Of a DNA stretch of 39,205 nucleotides, positions 7,808 through 14,966 are shown piece after piece (the first letter of the stretch is position 1; each line of letters opens with the position of its first letter). A program made the position numbers and the translations under genes. The notes beneath the pieces were generated by a model that saw nothing but the letters and a program-made list of their open reading frames with translations, was not told the origin of the DNA and ran no database searches. The DNA is from Actinomycetota bacterium (GTDB lineage: Bacteria; Actinomycetota; Thermoleophilia; Gaiellales; Gaiellaceae): NCBI GenBank assembly GCA_003152275.1, contig PLZU01000040.1:1-39205 (forward strand), given 5' to 3'.

Positions 7808-8886
7808 CGGTCGGCCCGCGTCCCGATGCGGCGTGGCGGACGCGTCCTGAGCGTCCGCGGCTTGCCGTCATTGGCCTTGGCTACTGGGGGCCGAAGATCG
7901 CGCGCAACATTCAGGAGCTCGAATGCGGCGAGCTGGCTGCGGTGTGTGACACCCGCGAGGCCTCGCTCGCCGACGTTGCCCGGCGGTATCCGGCCGCACG
8001 CGCGACGCTTTCGGTCGAGGACATTCTCGATGACCCCACGATCGACGCCGTCGTCCTGGCAACGCCGATCGGGACGCACTACGCCCTCGCGGATGCCGCC
8101 CTGCGTGCCGACAAGCATGTATTCGTCGAGAAGCCCCTCGCGGCGTCGTCGGTCGAGAGCGGACGGCTGATGGAGCTCGCAGCTGCGCGCGATCTCGTCC
8201 TGATGCCGGGCCACACGTTCTTGTACAGCCCGCCGGTTCTGATGATCCGCGATCTCATCGCGTCGGGCGAGCTCGGCGACATCTATTTCGTGTCGATGAG
8301 CCGTGTCAACCTCGGACTCCACCAGTCCGACGTGAGCGTGGCTTGGGACCTCGGCCCGCACGATTTCTCCATCCTTCGTTTCTGGCTCGGCGAAACGCCG
8401 GAATCGATCAGCGCCCTCAGCCGCGCGTGCGTGATCCCGGACATGCCTGACGTCGCATTCATCAACATGGAGTTTCCCTCGCAGACGATCGCGCACGTCG
8501 AGCTGTCATGGCTGGCGCCGAGCAAGCTGCGCCGGACGACGATCGTCGGGGCTTCGAAGATGGTGGTCTACGACGACACGAGCACGGAGCCCGTGAGGAT
8601 CTTCGACTCGGGCGTGTCGTTCCCGAACCCGGAGTCTTTCGGCGAGTTCCGGCTCAGCTACCGAACCGGTGACATCGTCTCGCCGCCCGTCAGCGCCAGC
8701 GAGCCGCTTCGAGCGGAGATGGAAGACTTTTGTCGCGCTGTGTCGACGGGATCGACGCCTGTGTCGTCGGCCGCTCTCGGTCACGAGGTCGTTCGAATGA
8801 TCGAGAGCACCGACCTCTCCCTTGCCCGGCAAGGTGCGCGCGTCGAGGTTGATTCGGACGATCCGAGTCTCGTCGCGACGAACTAG
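7804..8886 (+). CDS. Gfo/Idh/MocA-family NAD(P)-dependent sugar oxidoreductase
   Basis: A 360-residue dehydrogenase with an N-terminal Rossmann domain (GLGYWG at 24-29, the dinucleotide loop) and the family EKP motif at 109-111, whose Lys contributes to catalysis; the second half is the beta-sheet domain that binds the sugar, with WDLGPHDFSILRFW containing the conserved His/Asp. In surface polysaccharide loci such enzymes (WlbA, for example) oxidise a hydroxyl of a UDP-linked sugar to a ketone. The partner aminotransferase and acetyltransferase are encoded in the divergent operon. GTG 7804 overlaps the preceding stop by 4 bases, so it is coupled to the sugar transferase. The oxidised carbon position is an inference from the gene set. 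Confidence 0.88.
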   Translation: MTVGPRPDAAWRTRPERPRLAVIGLGYWGPKIARNIQELECGELAAVCDTREASLADVARRYPAARATLSVEDILDDPTIDAVVLATPIGTHYALADAALRADKHVFVEKPLAASSVESGRLMELAAARDLVLMPGHTFLYSPPVLMIRDLIASGELGDIYFVSMSRVNLGLHQSDVSVAWDLGPHDFSILRFWLGETPESISALSRACVIPDMPDVAFINMEFPSQTIAHVELSWLAPSKLRRTTIVGASKMVVYDDTSTEPVRIFDSGVSFPNPESFGEFRLSYRTGDIVSPPVSASEPLRAEMEDFCRAVSTGSTPVSSAALGHEVVRMIESTDLSLARQGARVEVDSDDPSLVATN

Positions 8887-8911
8887 CGCGCAAAAGGCAA
8901 AGAGAGGACGG

Positions 8912-10246
8912 TTGACGGCTACACCTCGGCGACGTGTGCTCGTGCTCGCGTACTACTTCCCGCCGCTCGGCGGTGGCGGAGTCCAGCACAGCTTGAAGCT
9001 TGTGCGCTATCTGGCGGAGAGCGGCTACGAGCCTTTCGTCGTCACCGGCCCGGCATTACGTCGCCACCGCTGGGCGCCACTCGACGCGTCGCTCGAAGCG
9101 GAGCTACCTGCGGATCTGCGAATTGAGCGCATCGCGCGCGGGGAGCCGCCACAGCCGGGACAATGGCGTGACCGTGGCGAGCGGTGGCTGAACCTTCCCT
9201 CGATTTGGGGCAGATGGTGGGTGGAAGGCTCGGTTGACGCAGCGCGGCGCCTACCTCAGTTCGACATCGTGTACGCGACGATGTCGCCCTATGAATCGGC
9301 AGCGGCCGGCGCGCGCATTGCCGTCGAACGAGGCGTGCCGTGGGTTGCGGGGCTCCGGGATCCATGGGCGCTCGACGAGATGATCGTGTACCCGAGCGGG
9401 CTCCATCGCCGATTCGAGGAACGGACGATGCGCGCTGCGCTCCGAAGTGCCGATGCGGTCGTGATGAATACGCCCGAAGCTGCCGCCCGCGTTACCCGCG
9501 CCTTCGCCGAGCTTGCGCCCAGAAACATCGTTGCTATCACCAACGGCTTCGATCCCGCCGATTTCGCAGCAGCTCCCAAGCCGCGAGACGATCGTGCCTT
9601 CCGCATCGTCCACACCGGCAATCTCCACACCGATATCGGGGAGCATCAGAGGCGTACCGGACGCCTCCGTCGTCTCGTCGGGGGCGCGGTCGAGGGAGTC
9701 GATATTCTGACGCGCTCGCATGTCTATCTGCTGCGTGCGGTCGACCTACTCCTTCGTCGTCGCCCCGATCTCCGCGACGTCGTAGAGGTGCACCTCGCCG
9801 GCGTCGTGACCGGCCAGGACGAACGCGTCGTGCAGGTGCACGGCCGGCATGCGCACGTCCTCGGGTACCTTCCGCACGACGAGTCCGTCGACCTCATTCG
9901 CACCGCGGATCTCCTGTTCTTGCCGATGCACGATCTTCCGCCCGGGGTGCGCGCGACCATCGTGCCAGGGAAGACCTATGAGTACCTCGCGTCAGGGACG
10001 CCGATCCTCGGTGCCGTGCCCGCCGGGGATGCGCGCGATTTCTTGCTCGCGAGTGGCCGGGCGGTCGTGTGCGATCCCGACGACGTGGAGGGCATGTCGC
10101 GCGCGATCGAGGCGGAGATCGCTCGTCCGCGCGGTCGACCGCCGTTCTCGATCGAGGGCGACAAGTTCCTTGCGGCATTCGAGCGCGACCGGCTTGCCGG
10201 CCGGCTCGCGGAGGTCTTTGATGGCGTCCTTGGGATGCAGCGATGA
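8912..10246 (+). CDS. Glycosyltransferase family 4 (GT-B fold)
   Basis: A 444-residue GT-B glycosyltransferase. The N-terminal domain has the glycine loop YYFPPLGGGGVQH that contacts acceptor and donor; the C-terminal half has IVPGKTYEYLASGTPILG, the Glu-rich donor-binding EX7E-like motif of GT4 enzymes. It should add a sugar to the lipid-linked repeat unit at the cytoplasmic membrane. I chose TTG 8912 because AGAGAGG (8901-8907) sits 4 bases upstream and because an earlier in-frame Met (8822) would lie within the oxidoreductase gene. It is the third gene of the plus-strand polysaccharide operon, 25 bases after the oxidoreductase stop. The donor and linkage cannot be read from sequence. Confidence 0.87.
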   Translation: MTATPRRRVLVLAYYFPPLGGGGVQHSLKLVRYLAESGYEPFVVTGPALRRHRWAPLDASLEAELPADLRIERIARGEPPQPGQWRDRGERWLNLPSIWGRWWVEGSVDAARRLPQFDIVYATMSPYESAAAGARIAVERGVPWVAGLRDPWALDEMIVYPSGLHRRFEERTMRAALRSADAVVMNTPEAAARVTRAFAELAPRNIVAITNGFDPADFAAAPKPRDDRAFRIVHTGNLHTDIGEHQRRTGRLRRLVGGAVEGVDILTRSHVYLLRAVDLLLRRRPDLRDVVEVHLAGVVTGQDERVVQVHGRHAHVLGYLPHDESVDLIRTADLLFLPMHDLPPGVRATIVPGKTYEYLASGTPILGAVPAGDARDFLLASGRAVVCDPDDVEGMSRAIEAEIARPRGRPPFSIEGDKFLAAFERDRLAGRLAEVFDGVLGMQR

Positions 10247-10310
10247 GTAGAGATCGTTCGCCCCGTGCACTGAGGCGAACGAGAATGGGGAGGAGCGCGA
10301 TCTGCGAGGT

Positions 10311-11042
10311 TTGAGCGGTGTTGGGTTCGGAGCCGTGCGCGCCCGACTCCTCCTTGGAGTTGCCCTCACGTTTTTCGTCGTCTTTGTTCTCCTGGGCGCG
10401 CTGGTCGCCAGCGGCGATCTGACCCACTCGGCCGACGCATACGCAGTTCAGCACTTGATGCCGGGGCTCTCCACAAGGCAAACGCCGCTGGGCTTTCTCG
10501 ACCGAATCGGCTTTGGGTTCGGCGTTGGCGGACCGCATCGAGCAATTCGTCTCGCCGCGAAGGCAATCACGCTTCCCGCGTGGGGACCTGCGTCCGCTGC
10601 CGTCGCGGCGGCTCTCTGCGGCCTCGCGTACCGTCGTCGCCGGCGCCTAGCCGTAGCATGGGCGATCGGGTTCGGCGCGATCACTGCGGTCGAACTCGTA
10701 TCGAAAGCCGTCGTCGAGCGGCCGGCGTTGTTTCTTCTAGTCACGTCCGGCGACCGCGAACACATTTCAGGTTTCGACTCGTCGTATCCGAGCGGTCACG
10801 AAGCGCGTGGCTTGATGCTCGCATTTCTCGCGGGAATCCTGTGGCCTCGACTACGGCCCGTCCTCGCCGTCTGGTTCGTCGCGGGCACGGTGATGCTGGA
10901 AGTCGGTGGCTATCACACCCCCAGCGATCTGATCGGTGGCGGTGCGCTCGGTGCGGCCGCGTGCATCATCTGCTTCGTGGTCGCGCGGCCGCCTACTGTG
11001 GTGCCTGACCCAGCTCGGCATCACGAGGCAGTTCGGTGCTGA
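10311..11042 (+). CDS. PAP2-family membrane phosphatase
   Basis: A 243-residue membrane protein with about six hydrophobic segments and the three-part PAP2 phosphatase signature: KAVVERP (KX6RP-type motif 1), SYPSGHEAR (motif 2 with the catalytic-acid His) and GGYHTPSDLIGG (motif 3 with the nucleophilic His and its supporting Asp). These enzymes dephosphorylate lipid phosphates such as undecaprenyl pyrophosphate on the outer face of the membrane, recycling the carrier consumed by polymer synthesis; that role fits directly after a sugar transferase and a glycosyltransferase. Motif 3 has Gly-Gly before the Tyr-His where Ser-Arg is more usual, so the activity may be altered. The start is uncertain (TTG 10311 or GTG 10335); a GGGAGGAG at 10287-10294 lies 16 bases upstream of the former. 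Confidence 0.78.
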   Translation: MSGVGFGAVRARLLLGVALTFFVVFVLLGALVASGDLTHSADAYAVQHLMPGLSTRQTPLGFLDRIGFGFGVGGPHRAIRLAAKAITLPAWGPASAAVAAALCGLAYRRRRRLAVAWAIGFGAITAVELVSKAVVERPALFLLVTSGDREHISGFDSSYPSGHEARGLMLAFLAGILWPRLRPVLAVWFVAGTVMLEVGGYHTPSDLIGGGALGAAACIICFVVARPPTVVPDPARHHEAVRC

Positions 11043-11045
11043 CAG

Positions 11046-11900
11046 CTAGTACACCCCGAGCGTGCCCTTTCGCCGCTCACGGGCGAGCGCACGCTCGAAC
11101 GCAAGCAGCCCGACCGCAAGCGCGAGGACCGCAGAAGGCGCGACTATGGCGAAATCGCGTCCGAGGCCGGCCCAGCCGCCACCGCCGATGAGTGTTTCTC
11201 GCATCCCGTTCATCGCCAGCGCGACCGGATTCCAGGAAGCAAGGTCTTGGAACCAGTGTGGCATGACCGACAGCGGGAAGAAGGCTCCGGACCCAAGTAC
11301 GAGCAGTGCCGCCGCGAAGCCGAGGCCACCGCTGCCTCGCCGGAAGGTGAGCACGCCGGCGGCGGTGAGGATTCCGAGTCCCCAGACGAACGGAACGAAC
11401 ACGACCATCATCAGGAAGCTCGGGAGCAGTCCCGACGCATGGAAGTGCGCACCGAACGCGACGACGATCACGAGCAGGAAGAGGAGCGTTTTGATCGGGA
11501 CGTAGATCAGGTCGTACATTGCGGAACCGAGCTGCATGGTCGCCGTCTTCGTGGGCGTGAGGAGCAGCGAGTCCAGTGTCCCCATCAACTGCTCCTGCCG
11601 GATGCCGGCAGCGACGCGGTTGAGGCCGATCTGCATGAACGCTCCGACGACAATTCCCACTGCGACGAACTCGATGTAGCCGGATCGCGTTCCGCCGTAC
11701 GTCGGCATCGCTGACTTGTTGATGAGCTTGCCGAGGAAGGTGAACATGAACGCTTGGAGGAAGAGGCCGAGGAGCTCGGTGACGAAGACCATCCGATAGC
11801 TCCACGCAGTGAGGAAGTCCCGTCGCAGGAACGCGGTGAGCTTGGCCAGTTCACCGAAGCGCGGGGGCGGACGAAACTGCGTCGCTCCGAGCGCACTCAT
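11046..11900 (-). CDS. ABC-2 type transporter permease
   Basis: A 284-residue integral membrane protein with six predicted hydrophobic helices, typical of ABC-2 family export permeases. The segment GALFFPLSVMPHWFQDLASWNPVALAMNGMRE (here read as GSGAFFPLSVMPHW followed by NPVALAMNGMRE) matches the conserved region before the last helices. It would pair with the ATPase encoded just upstream on the same strand: the ATPase stop and the permease ATG share one base (TGATG, 11898-11902), indicating equimolar co-translation. ABC-2 pairs export polysaccharides, lipids, drugs or peptides. Given the flippase nearby, this pair may export something other than the main polymer; the substrate is not visible. 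Its stop is 3 bases from the convergent PAP2 stop. Confidence 0.85.
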   Translation of the reverse strand: MSALGATQFRPPPRFGELAKLTAFLRRDFLTAWSYRMVFVTELLGLFLQAFMFTFLGKLINKSAMPTYGGTRSGYIEFVAVGIVVGAFMQIGLNRVAAGIRQEQLMGTLDSLLLTPTKTATMQLGSAMYDLIYVPIKTLLFLLVIVVAFGAHFHASGLLPSFLMMVVFVPFVWGLGILTAAGVLTFRRGSGGLGFAAALLVLGSGAFFPLSVMPHWFQDLASWNPVALAMNGMRETLIGGGGWAGLGRDFAIVAPSAVLALAVGLLAFERALARERRKGTLGVY

Positions 11901-12871
11901 CAGTCGTCCTCCGTCACTTTCAGGAACGCCTCTTCGATTCCAGGGCGCTGCTCACGACAGCCGAGAAGCGTCAGGTCGGACGATGCGAGAGCCGAGAAGA
12001 CATCGCCGAGTACGACGTTCGGCGAGAGGAGGAGCTCGAAGCGACCGTCGACGTCGCCCTGAATCATCGAAACGGTCGCGTGGCTTCGAACAGCCGCGGC
12101 GACAGAATCGAAGAGCTGCCTGCCCGACGCGCCGCCGTTTGCGAGCGTCACGATGTAGCCACGCGTCGCCGCTCTCTCGGTGAGCTGCGGCACGGTTCCG
12201 GAAAACCGGATCTCGCCCTTTGCGAGCACGCTCACGCGTTCGGCGAGGCCCTGAATCTCCTCGATGCGCTGAGTCGTCCAGACGACCGCCGTGCCGGCTG
12301 CGGCCAGCCGTCGCGTGAGCTCCCTGATCGTGCGGGCGCCCTCCGGGTCGAGATCATGGGTCGCTTCGTCTACGAGTAATGCAGCAGGCTCCATCAAGAG
12401 CGCCCGCGCAAAGCCAAGCCGCTTGAGCATCCCGTGTGAGTACTCGAAAGCGCGCTGGCGCTCCGCCCGTTCCAACCCGACCTCTCGCAGGAGCTGGCGG
12501 GCTCGCTGGAGGGCGTCTTTGCGCCGCAGCCCGTGGAGCCGTGCGAAGAACGCCAAGTTCTCGAGCCCGGAGAGCCGGAGGTAGAACGACCGGTCGCTGG
12601 ACGAGACGAGGCCGATCGCCGACGGGGCACCGCTTCGAGCCGGGCGGGGCGCCTTACCCGCGATCGAGACCGAGCCGAGCGTCGGCTCAATGAGGCCCGT
12701 GAGGATGCGGAGCAGGGTCGTCTTGCCTGCGCCGTTCGGGCCGAGCAGGGCATGGATCGCGCCCGCCGGAACCTCGAGAGAGACGTCCCGGACAACGAAC
12801 GTGCCGCTGAAGTCCCGCCACACGTGGCGGGCCTGAATCACCGCGTCGCCTTGATTGATGTCGTTGTTCAC
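11900..12871 (-). CDS. ABC transporter ATP-binding protein
   Basis: A protein of about 323 residues with Walker A GPNGAGKTT, a signature loop reading YSHGMLKRLGFARALL (SHGM in place of the common SGGM/SGGQ) and Walker B ALLVDEATHDLDPEG, in which the usual Pro after Glu is Ala. The C-terminal 100 residues form the accessory domain common in ABC-2 export ATPases (CcmA/DrrA group). GTG 12869-12871 starts VNNDINQ; a second in-frame GTG ten codons on (VIQARHVW) has an AAGGCG upstream and is a fair alternative. The open frame extends much further upstream, but through hairpin-rich non-coding sequence. The gene is coupled to the permease. A folded RNA just before the start may control it. Confidence 0.86.
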   Translation of the reverse strand: MNNDINQGDAVIQARHVWRDFSGTFVVRDVSLEVPAGAIHALLGPNGAGKTTLLRILTGLIEPTLGSVSIAGKAPRPARSGAPSAIGLVSSSDRSFYLRLSGLENLAFFARLHGLRRKDALQRARQLLREVGLERAERQRAFEYSHGMLKRLGFARALLMEPAALLVDEATHDLDPEGARTIRELTRRLAAAGTAVVWTTQRIEEIQGLAERVSVLAKGEIRFSGTVPQLTERAATRGYIVTLANGGASGRQLFDSVAAAVRSHATVSMIQGDVDGRFELLLSPNVVLGDVFSALASSDLTLLGCREQRPGIEEAFLKVTEDD

Positions 12872-12883
12872 CCTCAGTGAGCC

Positions 12884-12914
12884 CCAAGGAAAGGCACCCT
12901 TGGCGGGCCTTTCC
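12884..12914 (-). promoter_or_regulatory. Possible pseudoknot or alternative hairpins in the ABC ATPase leader
   Basis: On the minus strand, just ahead of GTG 12871, GGAAAGGC (12914-12907) can pair with GCCTTTCC (12895-12888). The loop of that stem carries CCAAGG (12903-12898), which can pair with CCTTGG (12889-12884) downstream. The two stems share two bases, so they form either a compact H-type pseudoknot or two competing hairpins ending 12 bases from the start codon. That geometry could control ribosome access. No ligand or known riboswitch consensus was recognised. Confidence 0.35.
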
Positions 12915-13031
12915 ACGCCACATGGTCCCGAAGGGACTGCTGGGCAGCAACTGGCCGATCGAGCAGGTTCCGCCGTTGTTGCGCGCGTTTCGGGTGCGGA
13001 TCGCCTCGACGCGCGGTCGCGGGCGATGTTG

Positions 13032-13066
13032 GGCGGCCGCCTCCCGACCAATCGGAGGCGGCCGCC
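13032..13066. repeat. 13-bp perfect inverted repeat
   Basis: GGCGGCCGCCTCC at 13032-13044 is repeated in inverse as GGAGGCGGCCGCC at 13054-13066, with a 9-base loop. All 13 pairs are Watson-Crick and nearly all G-C, so the hairpin would be very stable on either strand. There is no T tract on either side. It lies mid-way between the divergent exporter and regulator genes. Confidence 0.8.
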
Positions 13067-13144
13067 AAGAGCCCTTGGCACAGGCTCCCAGTCGCTTTGT
13101 CCCGAATCGCGCGGGGCCTGACCATCCCTCGATAGGGGGAACAA

Positions 13145-13175
13145 CGGGCGACCCCCTTGATCACGGGGTCGCCCG
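13145..13175. repeat. 11-bp perfect inverted repeat
   Basis: CGGGCGACCCC at 13145-13155 pairs with GGGGTCGCCCG at 13165-13175 around a 9-base loop. It has the same loop length as the hairpin 80 bases upstream, which hints that both belong to one structured element. No T run follows, so a classical terminator is unlikely. Confidence 0.75.
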
Positions 13176-13482
13176 CAGCCCTGCGCTCCGTGACGAGCGT
13201 TGGGGGGCCAGCCCCGGAGCCCAAACGGCGCCGCCGCGGCCGACGCACGCCGCGATTTGCCACGGTATTCGGGCGCGGAGCGGGTTCCTACTCCCCGGTG
13301 GTCTAGACGTGCCCTGCCGCCGCCCCTACGACACCGCCGGGTCGTTGGGGCCGAGCGTGGCCACCCTCAAAAGGAGAGGTTTTACAAGTCGCTATTTACA
13401 GGACGCCTGGACTTGAGTTAGATACGGCTTCACCTTCCTAGAAGGTTGGTTGGGGGAGTCAATTCGAAAGGCGGCCCTTTCG

Positions 13483-14151
13483 ATGAGGGGAACCGAAGCA
13501 CGCACCGTTGTTTTGTACGACCAGCAGCCGTTGTGGCTCGACGCGCTCGAGCAGCTGCTTTCCAAGGTAGGAATCGAGGTAGTTGGCAAGACAACCGAGT
13601 CTGACGAGGCAGTTGCGCTTGTCGAGGAGTTCAGGCCAGACGTCCTGATCACCGAGTTGCGCTCTACGGATGGTGGGGTGGAGCTCGACAGCATCCGTCG
13701 CGTCCGGGGCTCATGTCCGGACGTCAAGGCCGTTGTCCTGTCAGCGTCGGATGACCCGGCGCAGATCGATGCGGCATTCGAGGCTGGAGCGGGAGTGGTC
13801 TGCGTGAAGACGGCAGAGCCGGAAGATCTCCTGACGGCGATCCGCCAGGCGTTTCAGCATTCGATCTACGTCGCGGGGCTTCGCCGCGGTGCTGTTGAGC
13901 CGGCGCAGCCGGAGCCGGTTGACGTACCCGGATTGACGAGACGTGAGCTCGAGATCCTCCGGCTCGTCGCCGAGGGCTATTCGAACTCGCAGCTCGCGAA
14001 GATGTTGTGGGTGACCGAACAGACGGTCAAGTTCCACCTATCCAACATCTATCGAAAGCTCGAAGTGTCGAATCGGACTGAGGCGAGCCGCTGGGCGCAG
14101 GTGCACGGCGTGCTCGGCGCAAGCCAGTCGGCGGGCGTCGCCGTCTCTTGA
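13483..14151 (+). CDS. LuxR-type response regulator with atypical (Glu) receiver domain
   Basis: A 222-residue NarL/FixJ-type transcription factor: receiver domain at about 8-125, linker, then a LuxR-type helix-turn-helix at about 150-210 (LTRRELEILRLVAEGYSNSQLAKML followed by TVKFHLSNIYRKL; split here for clarity). The receiver is abnormal. The acidic pair normally reading DD appears as YDQQP with only D13, and the phospho-acceptor position in RPDVLITEL is Glu58 rather than Asp, while the switch lysine is kept (CVKTAEP). Glu often mimics a phosphorylated state, so it may act without a kinase, and none is encoded in the window. ATG 13483 has AAAGGCGG about 8 bases upstream; TTG 13450, preceded by GAAGG, is an alternative start. 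It is a plausible regulator of the adjacent envelope genes. Confidence 0.88.
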   Translation: MRGTEARTVVLYDQQPLWLDALEQLLSKVGIEVVGKTTESDEAVALVEEFRPDVLITELRSTDGGVELDSIRRVRGSCPDVKAVVLSASDDPAQIDAAFEAGAGVVCVKTAEPEDLLTAIRQAFQHSIYVAGLRRGAVEPAQPEPVDVPGLTRRELEILRLVAEGYSNSQLAKMLWVTEQTVKFHLSNIYRKLEVSNRTEASRWAQVHGVLGASQSAGVAVS

Positions 14152-14152
14152 T

Positions 14153-14896
14153 TTAGGGGGCGGTGGTCGCCGCGAACGGCGGCGCCATCGCCGCCGAGAG
14201 CGTGCGTAGTCCGAACGGGCCTCCGGCCGCATAGAACGCACCGGAGGATCCGTCGACCACCGTGGAGTAGTCGGCGTTCTCGATGCGCTGGCTCGGCTGG
14301 ATCTGGCTCCAGACCCCGCCGGGGACGCGGGCGATGCTCAGAGACGCGAACCGGTAGAGGAAGTCGTTGCAGGTGTCGGCTCCGCCGTCCCAACTCTCGG
14401 CCGTCACGATGGGCGGCCACCGGTGGTGGCTCTGGGGGAGGTAGATCGGCGGGCTCGCGGCGACACCGTTGACCCACACGCGCCACCAGCTTTGACGCGC
14501 GTGCGTCTCGAGCACCGCGACGCGGAACGACGACCCGAAGGCGACATCGGCGGCGATGCGGTGGTAGGTCGGAGCCAGACCAGGTCGAGCGACCTCGTAG
14601 TAGATGTCGTTGACGGTCGTGCCCGGGAACGAGCTGAGGCCGACCTGCAACCACTCGTCGCTCCCGTTCGGGCCCTGGCCGGGACCGCCGACACCGACCC
14701 AGCCGGCGACATGGCCGGCGAGGATATTGAAGCCCGTCGCTGCTGGCGTGATGCGTGCACCGATGCCGGATACAGGCGTTTGTCCGGCGACGCCCGCGTA
14801 CGTATATGAGCCGGCCGAGCAGGCGAATGCCGAGGGGACTGCAAGCGCCACTGCGCTTGTGACCGCAACAAGAAGAATCGTCAAGCGCGTCCTCAC
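14153..14896 (-). CDS. Secreted protein of unknown function
   Basis: A 247-residue protein whose first 25 residues form a signal peptide (RTRL, hydrophobic core, PSAFA-CSAG cleavage). The mature part starts YTYAGVAG and is rich in Trp, Gly and aromatic beta-strand patterns (GWVGVGGPG, WWRVWVNGV), suggesting a beta-sandwich or concanavalin-like carbohydrate-binding fold. I do not recognise a named family and see no catalytic motif. Two cysteines (CSAG and DTCNDF) could form a disulphide. The start is GTG 14896 without a clear ribosome site. It shares orientation with the flippase upstream (70 bases apart) and its stop is one base away from the convergent regulator stop. Its location in the polymer island suggests a surface-associated role. 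Confidence 0.7.
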   Translation of the reverse strand: MRTRLTILLVAVTSAVALAVPSAFACSAGSYTYAGVAGQTPVSGIGARITPAATGFNILAGHVAGWVGVGGPGQGPNGSDEWLQVGLSSFPGTTVNDIYYEVARPGLAPTYHRIAADVAFGSSFRVAVLETHARQSWWRVWVNGVAASPPIYLPQSHHRWPPIVTAESWDGGADTCNDFLYRFASLSIARVPGGVWSQIQPSQRIENADYSTVVDGSSGAFYAAGGPFGLRTLSAAMAPPFAATTAP

Positions 14897-14966
14897 GGAG
14901 AGGAAATCGGCAGCGCTCAGCGCGGTGCTCTCCCCCGAACGGGGTACCTTGTCCGAGGCACGTCAT

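Larger units (their letters stand above)
12872..13482. other. Hairpin-rich 0.6-kb non-coding region between divergent genes
   Basis: No convincing gene is seen here. The stretch contains a series of inverted repeats: 12888-12914 (GGAAAGGC/GCCTTTCC, 11-base loop), 12925-12937 (5-base stem, GAA loop), 12938-12949 (TGCTG/CAGCA), a 13-base perfect stem at 13032-13066, CCAAG/CTTGG at 13066-13079, an 11-base perfect stem at 13145-13175, a 10-base stem with one mismatch at 13323-13350, and ACCTTC/GAAGGT at 13432-13446 next to the regulator start. None is followed by a T run, so they do not look like simple intrinsic terminators. The two flanking genes diverge, so promoters for both must lie here. 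The density of structure suggests a structured RNA, a regulatory leader, or both. Confidence 0.55.

Noticed and set aside
12872-13144. N-terminal extension of the ABC ATPase (open frame to 13144)
   Set aside because: The extension has no domain character and runs through strong hairpins; the Walker A region and family length point to a start near 12871.
13145-13175. Intrinsic terminator
   Set aside because: Perfect stem but no T run on either strand, and it lies between divergent genes where no transcript should end.
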